64,000 nucleotides of DNA from an uncultured Mycoplasmatota bacterium (GTDB lineage: Bacteria > Bacillota_I > Bacilli_A > RF39 > UBA660): positions 1-64,000 of the forward strand of contig URNW01000001.1 of assembly GCA_900549285.1 (NCBI GenBank), in the 5' to 3' direction. A model generated the notes under the pieces. That model had not been told where the DNA came from. It searched no databases and was given only the letters and a program-made list of their open reading frames with translations. The translations under genes and the position numbers were made by a program. Each line of letters begins with the position of its first letter. The first letter of the stretch is position 1. Positions 34,502-41,999 of the stretch are shown one piece after another.

Positions 34502-34711
34502 ATGAATAAAAAAGGATTTGCAGCTACATATATGGTGTACTCTTTATTTTTAATTTTCATTTTAATGATGATAACTGTATTATTAGTCAATAATTATAAA
34601 AGTGATTTTTTAAATGCTTTAAAAAAGGATATTAAAGAAGACTTAAAAGAAGAAAAATTAGAAGTAAAAGAAGAAATAATACCAGAAATAGGAGAAAATA
34701 GTGTGAATTAA
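34502..34711 (+). CDS. Small membrane protein, possible immunity protein or prepilin-like
   Basis: The 69-residue protein has a basic start MNKKGFAATYM, one hydrophobic helix (about 10-29) and a long acidic/basic tail (KKDIKEDLKEEKLEVKEEI). The KKG|FA start resembles a prepilin leader, but Glu +5 is absent. GGTGATTATAC precedes it. Its place 60 bases after the bacteriocin operon and its size would suit an immunity protein; neither role is proven. Confidence 0.55.
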   Translation: MNKKGFAATYMVYSLFLIFILMMITVLLVNNYKSDFLNALKKDIKEDLKEEKLEVKEEIIPEIGENSVN

Positions 34712-34723
34712 CACTTAAAAAAC

Positions 34724-34752
34724 TTGCTTATCATGTTCTTTGGTGATATAAT
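34724..34752 (+). promoter_or_regulatory. SigA-type promoter of rpsU
   Basis: TTGCTT (34724-34729), 17-bp spacer, TATAAT (34747-34752), 32 bases before rpsU. Confidence 0.7.
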
Positions 34753-34784
34753 CATTTGTAGTAAATGAAGGGAGGGATTTGTAA

Positions 34785-34970
34785 ATGACAAAAGTAGTAG
34801 TAAAAAATGGAGATGTTGATGGCGCATTAAAAAAGTTTAAAACAAAAGTTGCCCGCAGCGGTGTCCCTTCAGAGTTAAAGAAAAGAAAACATTATGAAAA
34901 ACCAGGCGTTCGTAGAAGAAATGAAAAAAAAGAACAAATAAAAAATGCAAGAAAGCATAGAAATTATTAA
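34785..34970 (+). CDS. rpsU: Ribosomal protein S21
   Basis: The 61-residue protein has the S21 pattern: VVVKNGDVDGALKKFKTKVA, SGVPSELKKRKHYEKPGVRR and a basic C-terminus. AGGGAGG precedes the start. It is followed by yqeY, the usual Firmicute order. Confidence 0.97.
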   Translation: MTKVVVKNGDVDGALKKFKTKVARSGVPSELKKRKHYEKPGVRRRNEKKEQIKNARKHRNY

Positions 34971-34979
34971 GGTGATCAT

Positions 34980-35414
34980 ATGAATAATAAAATTGCTGAA
35001 GATTTAAAAATAGCTATGAAAAATGGTGATAAATTCAAGCTATCAGTTCTAAGAATGTTAAAAAGTGCTTTACAATTAGATTCTATAAGTAAAAAACATG
35101 ATCTTAATGATGATGAAGTAATGGCTGTAATTAAAAAGCAAGTAAAAACTCGTAAAGATTCTATAGAAGAATTTAAAAAATATGGAAAAGACACAGAAAT
35201 AACTAAATTAGAGCAAGAGATAGAAATTTTAAATGCTTATTTACCAGAAGAAATGACAGAAGAAGAAATTAATAAAGTCATTGATGAAGTATTTAACAAA
35301 TTAAATCCTACAGGGATGAAAGATATGGGCGGAGTAATGAAAGAATTAAATACCAAAATTACCAATGCTGATATGTCGCTAGTAAGTAGGATGGTAAAGG
35401 AAAGACTAAGTTAG
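34980..35414 (+). CDS. yqeY: YqeY/GatB-tail domain protein
   Basis: The 144-residue protein shows KNGDKFKLSVLRMLKSAL, a helical repeat with KKQVKTRKDSIEEFKKYG, LNAYLPEEMTEEEI and MKDMGGVMKELN. These are the landmarks of the GatB/YqeY family, whose C-terminal domain resembles the tail of the tRNA amidotransferase subunit. Its role is uncertain. It lies ten bases after rpsU in one transcript. Confidence 0.93.
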   Translation: MNNKIAEDLKIAMKNGDKFKLSVLRMLKSALQLDSISKKHDLNDDEVMAVIKKQVKTRKDSIEEFKKYGKDTEITKLEQEIEILNAYLPEEMTEEEINKVIDEVFNKLNPTGMKDMGGVMKELNTKITNADMSLVSRMVKERLS

Positions 35415-35423
35415 TCTTTTTTG
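35401..35423 (+). terminator. Intrinsic terminator of rpsU-yqeY
   Basis: AAAGACTAA / TTAGTCTTT palindrome and T tail; it includes the yqeY stop codon. Confidence 0.8.
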
Positions 35424-35512
35424 TTTAAAAATATTAGAACCACAATAAAGGGTTAAAAGTTTGAAATTTTATATAAAAATTTCATTTAGGTATTTAAAGA
35501 ATAATTTTTTTC

Positions 35513-35541
35513 TTGACAAATTCATATAATAAAGATATAAT
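35513..35541 (+). promoter_or_regulatory. Consensus SigA promoter of infC-rpmI-rplT
   Basis: Perfect TTGACA (35513-35518), 17-bp spacer, perfect TATAAT (35536-35541). Confidence 0.92.
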
Positions 35542-35559
35542 GTTATAGAAATTGAAAAA

Positions 35560-35668
35560 GGAAAGCGAATTTTATTCCACCTGATGAATAAAGGTTCATA
35601 GGTAAAAAGCCATAATAGTTTAATATTAATGAGTTTTTTAAGGTGGAATAGTATTATTCTACCTTTTT
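35560..35668 (+). promoter_or_regulatory. L20-type leader with attenuator
   Basis: The terminator stem AAGGTGGAATAG / ATTCTACCTT with T5 tail lies at about 35640-35667. Upstream, TATTCCACCT (about 35573-35582) is the exact complement of AGGTGGAATA, the terminator's left arm, so a competing antiterminator can form. This is the arrangement of the Firmicute L20 leader, in which L20 binding promotes termination and lowers infC-rpmI-rplT expression. Confidence 0.82.
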
Positions 35669-35691
35669 AAATTATATGGAGGTGCGTAAGT

Positions 35692-36216
35692 ATAGCAAGT
35701 GTGAATAAAGAGTTACCAATTAATGAGCAAATCAAAGTAGAAGAACTAATGGTAATAGGTCCAAATGGAGAACAAATGGGACTAAAAAAAATAGAAGATG
35801 CTCTAACTTTATCAAGATATGCGGGTTTAGATTTAGTTTTAATGAATGATAGTGGCAAAATGGCTGTAGGTAAAATTATGGACTACAATAAATACCGCTA
35901 TGAACGTCAAAAAAAATTAAAAGAAGCCCAAAAAAAACAAAGAGAAACTAATAAAGAATTAAAAGAATATCGTTTATCTACTACAATAGATGTTCACGAT
36001 TTTGAAACTCGTGTTAGAAATGCAAAAGAGTATTTAATAAAAGGGCATAGAATTAAAGCATTTATTCGCTTTAAAGGTCGTCAAATGGCAAGACCTGAAT
36101 TAGGACGTGATGTTTTACTAAGATTTGCTGAAAGTTTAAGTGATGTTTCAAGTATAGAGGCAGAACCTAAATTAGATGGTAGACAAATGTTTATGCTATT
36201 AGCACCCAAAAAATAG
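35692..36216 (+). CDS. infC: Translation initiation factor IF-3, apparently starting at AUA
   Basis: The IF-3 sequence is clear: LPINEQIKVEELMVIGPNGE, GLDLVLM, IDVHDFETRVRNAKEYLIKG. GGAGGTG (35678-35684) is nine bases before an in-frame ATA at 35692, giving a start I/M-A-S-V-N-K; the next candidate, GTG at 35701, is 18 bases away. Non-AUG starts (AUU, AUA, AUC) are typical of infC and allow IF-3 to restrain its own synthesis, so AUA is preferred. 174 residues. Confidence 0.9.
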   Translation: MASVNKELPINEQIKVEELMVIGPNGEQMGLKKIEDALTLSRYAGLDLVLMNDSGKMAVGKIMDYNKYRYERQKKLKEAQKKQRETNKELKEYRLSTTIDVHDFETRVRNAKEYLIKGHRIKAFIRFKGRQMARPELGRDVLLRFAESLSDVSSIEAEPKLDGRQMFMLLAPKK

Positions 36217-36230
36217 TAGGAGGATATATT

Positions 36231-36425
36231 ATGGCAAAGTGCAAACAAAAAACACATAAAGCAAGCAGCAAGGTTTTAACAAAGAAAAAGAATGGAACTT
36301 TAACTTACAAAAAATCAAACGGAAATCATAAGACAAACAAAGATTCAGCAAAACAAGTACGCCAAAGAAGAAATAAAGGTATTTTAGGAAAAGGAGAAGC
36401 TAGCAGATTAAAATCTGTTATCTAA
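36231..36425 (+). CDS. rpmI: Ribosomal protein L35
   Basis: The 64-residue basic protein has the L35 pattern KCKQKTHKASSKVLTKKKNG and KQVRQRRNKGILGKGEASRL. Its usual third position Met-Pro-Lys is replaced by Ala-Lys-Cys. AGGAGG precedes the start. It lies between infC and rplT as expected. Confidence 0.95.
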   Translation: MAKCKQKTHKASSKVLTKKKNGTLTYKKSNGNHKTNKDSAKQVRQRRNKGILGKGEASRLKSVI

Positions 36426-36437
36426 GGAGGTTAAAAA

Positions 36438-36968
36438 ATGACAAGAGTTAAAGGTGGAAGTGTTTCCAAAACAAGAAGAAGAAAAGTTTTAAAAGAAGCA
36501 AAAGGATATTTTGGAAGCAAACATAGATTATATAAAACAGCACAAGAGCAAGTTTTCCATAGTGGAGCATATGCTTTTAGAGACAGAAAACAAAACAAAC
36601 GTAATTTTAGAAAATTATGGATTACAAGAATTAATGCAGCTTGTCGTGAAAATGAAATCAGTTATTCTAAATTCATGAATGGATTATCTAAAGCTGGAAT
36701 TGAAATCAATCGTAAGATGTTAAGTGAAATGGCTATTGATAATTCTAATGCATTTGCTGAATTAGTTAAAATTTCTAAAGATGCCTTAAATGGTAAAATG
36801 CCTGTTAAAAAAGCAGAATCAAAAAAAGAACCAAAAGTTGAAGTTCAAAATCAAACAAAAGATTATAGTAAAATGACCTTATCAGAACTTAAAGCAATAG
36901 CTAAAGAAAAAGGAATTAAAGGTTATTCTACAATGAAAAAAGAAGAATTAATTACAAGTTTAAATTAA
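36438..36968 (+). CDS. rplT: Ribosomal protein L20 with C-terminal Rho_N/SAP-like extension
   Basis: Residues 1 to about 118 are L20 (MTRVKGGSVSKTRRRKVLKE, KGYFGSKHRLYKTAQEQV, FRKLWITRINAACREN). The normal length is about 118; here 176. A basic linker (about 120-143) is followed by a 31-residue domain (MTLSELKAIAKEKGIKGYST then MKKEELITSLN) that matches the S2 extension at 23 of 31 positions. The nucleotide sequences of the two tails have diverged, so this is not a very recent copy. L20 also autoregulates through the upstream leader. Confidence 0.96.
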   Translation: MTRVKGGSVSKTRRRKVLKEAKGYFGSKHRLYKTAQEQVFHSGAYAFRDRKQNKRNFRKLWITRINAACRENEISYSKFMNGLSKAGIEINRKMLSEMAIDNSNAFAELVKISKDALNGKMPVKKAESKKEPKVEVQNQTKDYSKMTLSELKAIAKEKGIKGYSTMKKEELITSLN

Positions 36969-36991
36969 AAGAGCCCTAAAGCTCTTTTTTG
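36967..36991 (+). terminator. Intrinsic terminator of infC operon
   Basis: AAAAGAGC / GCTCTTTT stem, CCTAAA loop, T tail. Confidence 0.88.
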
Positions 36992-37017
36992 TTATAAATG
37001 AAAGTGATGATTCTAAA

Positions 37018-38370
37018 TCACATAAATTTATTAAATTTTTCAATAAAAGAAAATAGCCACTGATCAGTTAAAGAAATGGAAGTAATAGAAACACATTCTT
37101 TTGTCGAATGAGCATTTAATATTTTAGAAGAAATAATAGCAACTTGTAAATCTTTCATTTTTTCTTGAAAAAAGCCTACTTCAACAGTTATATGAGCTAA
37201 TGTAACATTAGGCACCTTAGAATATGGAGAAGAATCTTGAAGAAGTTTAACGAATGAAGAATTTGCATCAGAATAAAAGCCTGGTTGATATCCGATAATT
37301 TGCAGTGTAAAATTATAACATTCTGCATAGGCTTTTAGTTTTTCTAATGTGATATTAGCTTCATTCTCTCTAGAACTTCTAAGTCCAATCTCTAATCTTT
37401 GATCGTGAATTACGCCTAAATTTAATGAAGTTGTAACTAATTTTTTTTCGTTAAAATAAAGAGCTTTACTAGGGAATTTTACTAAAAAATCTAATAGTAA
37501 AGAGGAATTGCTATAATAATGAGAATGAAAATCAATTTCATGAAATGTAACTGCTAAATTAGGATATTTTTTTTGATATTTATCTAGAAAAGATGATATT
37601 TTTGATAGAATAATACTTTCATCACTATTAATAATAGCTTCTGCTTTTGAAGGAAAAACATTATTTTTAGTACCACCATCAATACAAATTACTTCTCCAT
37701 CTATGCTTTTGAGTAATTCTGCCATTAATAAAATAGCATTACCACGTTTTTTATTGATATCATATCCCGAATGTCCTCCAAGTAGGCCACTTAAAAAAAT
37801 AAAATAAGAGTGTTCATATTGTCCTTTTTTAGTCTTTCGTTCCTTCGGTTCTATAAAAAGATCATAATAGGCTGCTGATTCAGTTAAAATTGTATTTTCT
37901 TCAAATCCATCTAAATTAAGTAAATATTTTCCACTTAAAAGTGTTGAATCAAGATGAATAGCACCATCCATAGTTGTTTCTTCACTAGTAGTAAAAACAG
38001 CTTCAATATTACAAGGAAAATCGCTATCTAAAACGTTCAGAATTTGAGCTACTCCAATACCATTATCAGCTCCAAGAGTAGTATTAATAGCAGATAAATA
38101 ATCATCTATTTCTTGAATTTGAATAGGCATTTTATCAAAATCAAAATTTGCTATATCACTTACACACACCATATCCGTATGAGCCTGTAAAATGAGGCAA
38201 GGAAAACGCTTATCTACTTTCTTAATGATCACATTATGATATTCATCTTCAAAATAAAATAAATTTCTTTCTTTAGCAAATCTAACTAAATATTTAGCAA
38301 TATTTGCTTCGTTGCCAGATTCACGAGGAATCTTCGCTATTTCTTTAAAAAAATGAAGGGTTTTATTCAT
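37018..38370 (-). CDS. pepD: Cytosol non-specific dipeptidase (PepD/aminoacyl-histidine dipeptidase, M20C)
   Basis: The 450-residue protein follows the PepD pattern: FFKEIAKIPRESGNE at the start, QAHTDMVC (metal His/Asp), LGADNGIG (bridging Asp), TTSEETTMDGA (catalytic and metal Glu), LLNLDGFEEN and LGGHSGYDI. These dizinc enzymes cleave dipeptides in the cytoplasm. It overlaps the upstream gene by eight bases and lies under a lysine riboswitch, which suggests a role in lysine supply from peptides (inference). Confidence 0.93.
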   Translation of the reverse strand: MNKTLHFFKEIAKIPRESGNEANIAKYLVRFAKERNLFYFEDEYHNVIIKKVDKRFPCLILQAHTDMVCVSDIANFDFDKMPIQIQEIDDYLSAINTTLGADNGIGVAQILNVLDSDFPCNIEAVFTTSEETTMDGAIHLDSTLLSGKYLLNLDGFEENTILTESAAYYDLFIEPKERKTKKGQYEHSYFIFLSGLLGGHSGYDINKKRGNAILLMAELLKSIDGEVICIDGGTKNNVFPSKAEAIINSDESIILSKISSFLDKYQKKYPNLAVTFHEIDFHSHYYSNSSLLLDFLVKFPSKALYFNEKKLVTTSLNLGVIHDQRLEIGLRSSRENEANITLEKLKAYAECYNFTLQIIGYQPGFYSDANSSFVKLLQDSSPYSKVPNVTLAHITVEVGFFQEKMKDLQVAIISSKILNAHSTKECVSITSISLTDQWLFSFIEKFNKFM

Positions 38371-39316
38371 GGATTCTCACTCTTCCTTTTCTTCTAGAAG
38401 GGCTTCGATCATTTCCTAATTCAGTGCCGTTAGGTTTTATAATAACATCATCTATATCAATATCTTTATTTTCAAGTTCATAAAAAGCAACTAAATTTTG
38501 GTCATCAAAATTATAAACTCCTGGCTTTATTTCCTTATCTTGTAAATGATATTTTATATTTTCTAATAATCCTAGAAATAGTGGTTCTGTATTTTGAAAT
38601 TCAAAAGGAATAACTCTACTTGTGCAAGGTTTATCATCAAAATAAAACTTAATTACAAAAGTAGGAGCTTCCAATAATTCTTCATCTTTTGTTAAAGTAT
38701 AATATCCAACAATCTTACCATGAATCTTAGCATTTAGAGTATCTCTCAAATATTTAGCTCCACCTTTTGCTCCATTAATACTCATATAGTTACGGCAATC
38801 TGCTACAAAAATAACATCAAAATGCGGTAAAATAGATTGATACTTTACTAAAGCTTCTAACACAATTTCATAAATATGTTTGCCTATATTTTTAATGCTA
38901 TTATTTTGCTTTACTAAAATTCCTGTAACTTCAAAGAAATTTCGATCAGGAATAGGATAATAAGGATTTGTATATTGGGAATTATTTTGATAATATTTAA
39001 TGGTTGCAGCCCCTAAGATATCCAAAAATCCGTCTATTTCTTGATACGCAAGAATGATAGGGTATTTCATGTAGTTATCTAATATTGTTTTGACATCAGG
39101 AATATGAATAAAATCTGCATTACCTAGCCAATTTTCATCATAAAAATTACTGATTTTCCCAATGATATCTATTAAAGAATTAATATTTTGAAATCGTTCT
39201 TCGCATTGCAAAACACAAAAATGTACTTGATCATGATATTTTTTACTAATTCGTACACATTCTTGAGTAAATAATTGATAACAATTCATAGATTTTTTAA
39301 AAAATTTTTCATTCAT
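38363..39316 (-). CDS. Unknown protein under lysine riboswitch control
   Basis: I do not recognise this 317-residue soluble protein. The central part (FEVTGILVKQNNSIKNIGKH then IYEIVLEALVKY) and VIFVADCRNYMSINGAKGG have the feel of an acyltransferase-like alpha/beta domain, without certainty. The start is fixed by GGAGGAG six bases before the ATG. It is the first gene after the lysine riboswitch and overlaps pepD, so the two should act together. Confidence 0.75.
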   Translation of the reverse strand: MNEKFFKKSMNCYQLFTQECVRISKKYHDQVHFCVLQCEERFQNINSLIDIIGKISNFYDENWLGNADFIHIPDVKTILDNYMKYPIILAYQEIDGFLDILGAATIKYYQNNSQYTNPYYPIPDRNFFEVTGILVKQNNSIKNIGKHIYEIVLEALVKYQSILPHFDVIFVADCRNYMSINGAKGGAKYLRDTLNAKIHGKIVGYYTLTKDEELLEAPTFVIKFYFDDKPCTSRVIPFEFQNTEPLFLGLLENIKYHLQDKEIKPGVYNFDDQNLVAFYELENKDIDIDDVIIKPNGTELGNDRSPSRRKGRVRIHE

Positions 39317-39342
39317 TTTTTTCTCCTCCATTTTATAAGGTA

Positions 39343-39387
39343 TAAAAAAACCATGGCAATTTACTTGAGAACGCAAAAAGCCATGGT
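39343..39387 (-). terminator. Riboswitch expression-platform terminator
   Basis: On the minus strand ACCATGGC pairs with GCCATGGT over a 22-base loop, followed by T7. An alternative small hairpin (ATGG TTTTT ACCAT) just upstream overlaps its left arm and could act as competitor. Confidence 0.85.
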
Positions 39388-39400
39388 AAAAACCATATTT

Positions 39401-39570
39401 CTTGATAAGCGCTCCGTATTTTCATACGACAGTGAATTATATATTCTATAATCCCCCAGAAAAGAAAACGGCAGATACATTTTCTTAACTTCGGCAATTT
39501 TTCCTTTCATAATTTAGCAATAATCTGCATACCTAAATTCCTACTAATAAAAATTGCAACCTCTTTCAAG
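39401..39570 (-). promoter_or_regulatory. Lysine riboswitch (L box)
   Basis: Read on the minus strand, the conserved elements of the lysine aptamer come in order: P1 CTTGA, AGAGGTTGC, AGTAGGAA, AAAGGAAAA, TTGCCGAAG, CTGGG, ACTGTCGTATG hairpin and GGAGCGCTTATC, closed by TCAAG. These match the known lysC L box in order and spacing. Lysine binding should favour the downstream terminator and switch off the unknown gene and pepD. Confidence 0.92.
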
Positions 39571-39664
39571 TGGTTTTAATTGTACCATTATTTAATTCAA
39601 ATGTCAAACACTCTTTTTTTTTAGAAAAAATAATGATATAATTATTCCATTGTGTGGTGATAAA

Positions 39665-40195
39665 ATGAAAATATATTTAGTTGCGGGAAAATCTGGTTCT
39701 GGAAAAGGAGAAGTAGCCAAAATTATAAATGAGTATTATTTATCTTTAAATCAAAAGCCCATTATAACGAGTTTTAGTAAATATATTAAAATGTATGCTA
39801 AAGAAATAATTGGTTGGGATGGAAATGAACCTAAACCACGTAAATTTTTACAAGATTTAGGAGTAACGATAAAAGAAAATATGGACATGCCTTTGTTTTT
39901 TGTAAATAGAATGATCGAAGATATTAAGATATACTCTTTATATCGAGATGTAGTAATTATAAATGATGTAAGACTACCAATAGAAATAGACGAATTAAAA
40001 AAGACTTTTAATAATGTTTATTCTATGTATGTTATAAATCAGTTTGCACCAAGCAAATTATCAATAGAAGAACAAATGCATATTACAGAAACCGCCTTAG
40101 AGAATTATAGCAACTTTGATATTACAATCGTAAATGATACTATTGAAAAGCTAGATAATCGCGTAATTAATTTTATAGAAGGAGTAGAAAAATGA
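39665..40195 (+). CDS. P-loop nucleotide/nucleoside kinase-like protein
   Basis: The 176-residue protein begins YLVAGKSGSGKGEVA, a Walker A motif. It then has FLQDLGVTIKENMD and VIINDVRLPIEID, a pattern of deoxynucleoside monophosphate kinase-like and dephospho-CoA-kinase-like P-loop proteins. The substrate cannot be assigned. ATG 39665 follows GGTGAT. It overlaps alaS by four bases. Confidence 0.75.
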   Translation: MKIYLVAGKSGSGKGEVAKIINEYYLSLNQKPIITSFSKYIKMYAKEIIGWDGNEPKPRKFLQDLGVTIKENMDMPLFFVNRMIEDIKIYSLYRDVVIINDVRLPIEIDELKKTFNNVYSMYVINQFAPSKLSIEEQMHITETALENYSNFDITIVNDTIEKLDNRVINFIEGVEK

Positions 40196-41943
40196 ACTTA
40201 AAAGATAAATTCATTAAATATTTTGTTGAGCATGATCATGTAGAGATCCCTAGTGCACCATTAATTCCTGAAAATGATCCAACGGTATTATTTAATACGG
40301 CAGGAATGCAACCTTTAATTCCTTATTTATTAGGAGAAAAGCATCCCTTAGGAAAAAGATTATGTGATGCTCAAAAATGTGTACGATTAACTGATTTAGA
40401 TGAAATTGGTGATAAAACTCATCATACCTTCTTTGAAATGCTTGGAAACTGGAGTTTAGGAGACTATTTTAAAAAAGAAAGCATTGAATACAGTTACGAG
40501 TTTTTAACCAAAGTATTAAATATTCCCAAAGAGCGTTTAGCCGTTACAGTTTTTGAAGGCAACGAAGATATACCTAGAGATGAAGTATCAGCAGATATTT
40601 GGAAAAAATTAGGAATAAAAGAAGAAAGAATCGCTTATTTAGGAGTAGAAGATAATTTTTGGATAGCAGGAGAAACTGGACCATGCGGAGGCGATACAGA
40701 AATTTTTTACTTTCGGAGTGAAGATAAAATTCCAGAAGTCTTTGATCCGAAAGATGATCGCTGGGTAGAAATATGGAATAACGTTTTTATGGAATTTCAT
40801 AAAGATAAAAATGGGAAAATTACTGAATTATCTCAAAAAAATGTAGACACAGGAATGGGTTTAGAAAGAGTAGTAGCCATATTAGAAGGAGTGGTAGATA
40901 ATTATAAATCTTCTATTTGGAAAGAGATTATATCATCAATAGAAAATATAAGTGGAAAGACTTATGAAGGCAATGAAAAGAGTATACGTATTATTGCCGA
41001 TCATATTCGTACGAGTGTTTTTATTAGTGCTGATCCTGCTGGAATTAAGCCAAGTAATAGAGATCAAGGATATATATTAAGAAGACTAATTAGAAGAGCT
41101 ATTCGTCATGCTACATCCCTTGGAATTAATACAAATGAAAATTGGATGGAACCAATTGCTTTAGAAGTAATAAAAAAATATGAAGATTACTACTCTGAAA
41201 TTAAAGAAAATAAAGATGTTGTATTAGAAATATTAAAAAATGAAAATGCAAAATTTAATCGTACACTAGAAAAAGGATTAAAAGAATTTGATAAATTATT
41301 AACTCATATGGTGGGAGATATGATTGATAAAGATCAAGCTTTTAAATTGTATGATACTTATGGTTTTCCAATTGAGCTAACTGAAGAGATGGCCAAAGAA
41401 AAAGGCTTAAAAGTAGATATAAAGGGATTTCAAGAAAAATATAAAGCTCACCAAGAACTTTCCCGTACTGCCTCTAAAGGAAAATTTAAAGGTGGATTAA
41501 TGGGACATAGTGAAATCGAAACGAAATACCATACAGCTACACATTTATTAAATGCGGCCTTAAAAATAGTGGTTGGAAGTACTGTTCATCAAAAGGGAAG
41601 TAATATTAATGAAGAAAGAATGCGTTTTGACTTTTCTTGTGATCATAAACTAACAGAAGATGAAAAAAATGAAGTGGAGCAATTAGTTAATAAGTGGATC
41701 CAAGAAGATTTACCAGTTACTATGCAAACCATGAAAAAAGAAGAAGCAATAAAAAGTAAAGCCGAGGCTATGTTTATTGAAAAATATGCGGATATAGTAA
41801 ATGTATATAGTATCGGTGATGTTTCAAAAGAAATATGCGGCGGCCCTCATGTTAAACACACAAATGAATTAGGACATTTTAAAATAATCAAAGAAGAGGC
41901 AAGTAGTGCAGGAGTTAGAAGAATAAAGGCTATCTTAGAATAG
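40192..41943 (+). CDS. alaS: Alanyl-tRNA synthetase lacking the C-terminal (C-Ala/DHHA1) domain
   Basis: The 583-residue protein has the catalytic domain (FNTAGMQPLIPYLLG, THHTFFEMLGNWSLGDYF, GETGPCGGDTEIF, NVDTGMGLERV), the tRNA-recognition domain (IADHIRTSVF.. RDQGYILRRLIRRAIRH) and the editing domain with HTATH and CGGPH zinc motifs. It stops right after editing. Typical AlaRS has about 875 residues, with DHHA1/C-Ala domain for dimerisation and tRNA elbow contact. No remnant follows, so the short form appears natural and not frameshifted. Confidence 0.93.
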   Translation: MNLKDKFIKYFVEHDHVEIPSAPLIPENDPTVLFNTAGMQPLIPYLLGEKHPLGKRLCDAQKCVRLTDLDEIGDKTHHTFFEMLGNWSLGDYFKKESIEYSYEFLTKVLNIPKERLAVTVFEGNEDIPRDEVSADIWKKLGIKEERIAYLGVEDNFWIAGETGPCGGDTEIFYFRSEDKIPEVFDPKDDRWVEIWNNVFMEFHKDKNGKITELSQKNVDTGMGLERVVAILEGVVDNYKSSIWKEIISSIENISGKTYEGNEKSIRIIADHIRTSVFISADPAGIKPSNRDQGYILRRLIRRAIRHATSLGINTNENWMEPIALEVIKKYEDYYSEIKENKDVVLEILKNENAKFNRTLEKGLKEFDKLLTHMVGDMIDKDQAFKLYDTYGFPIELTEEMAKEKGLKVDIKGFQEKYKAHQELSRTASKGKFKGGLMGHSEIETKYHTATHLLNAALKIVVGSTVHQKGSNINEERMRFDFSCDHKLTEDEKNEVEQLVNKWIQEDLPVTMQTMKKEEAIKSKAEAMFIEKYADIVNVYSIGDVSKEICGGPHVKHTNELGHFKIIKEEASSAGVRRIKAILE

Positions 41944-41999
41944 GCTTTATTTTTAATTAAAAATATGGTATGATAAATATTATAGAAGAGGTGGATTAG

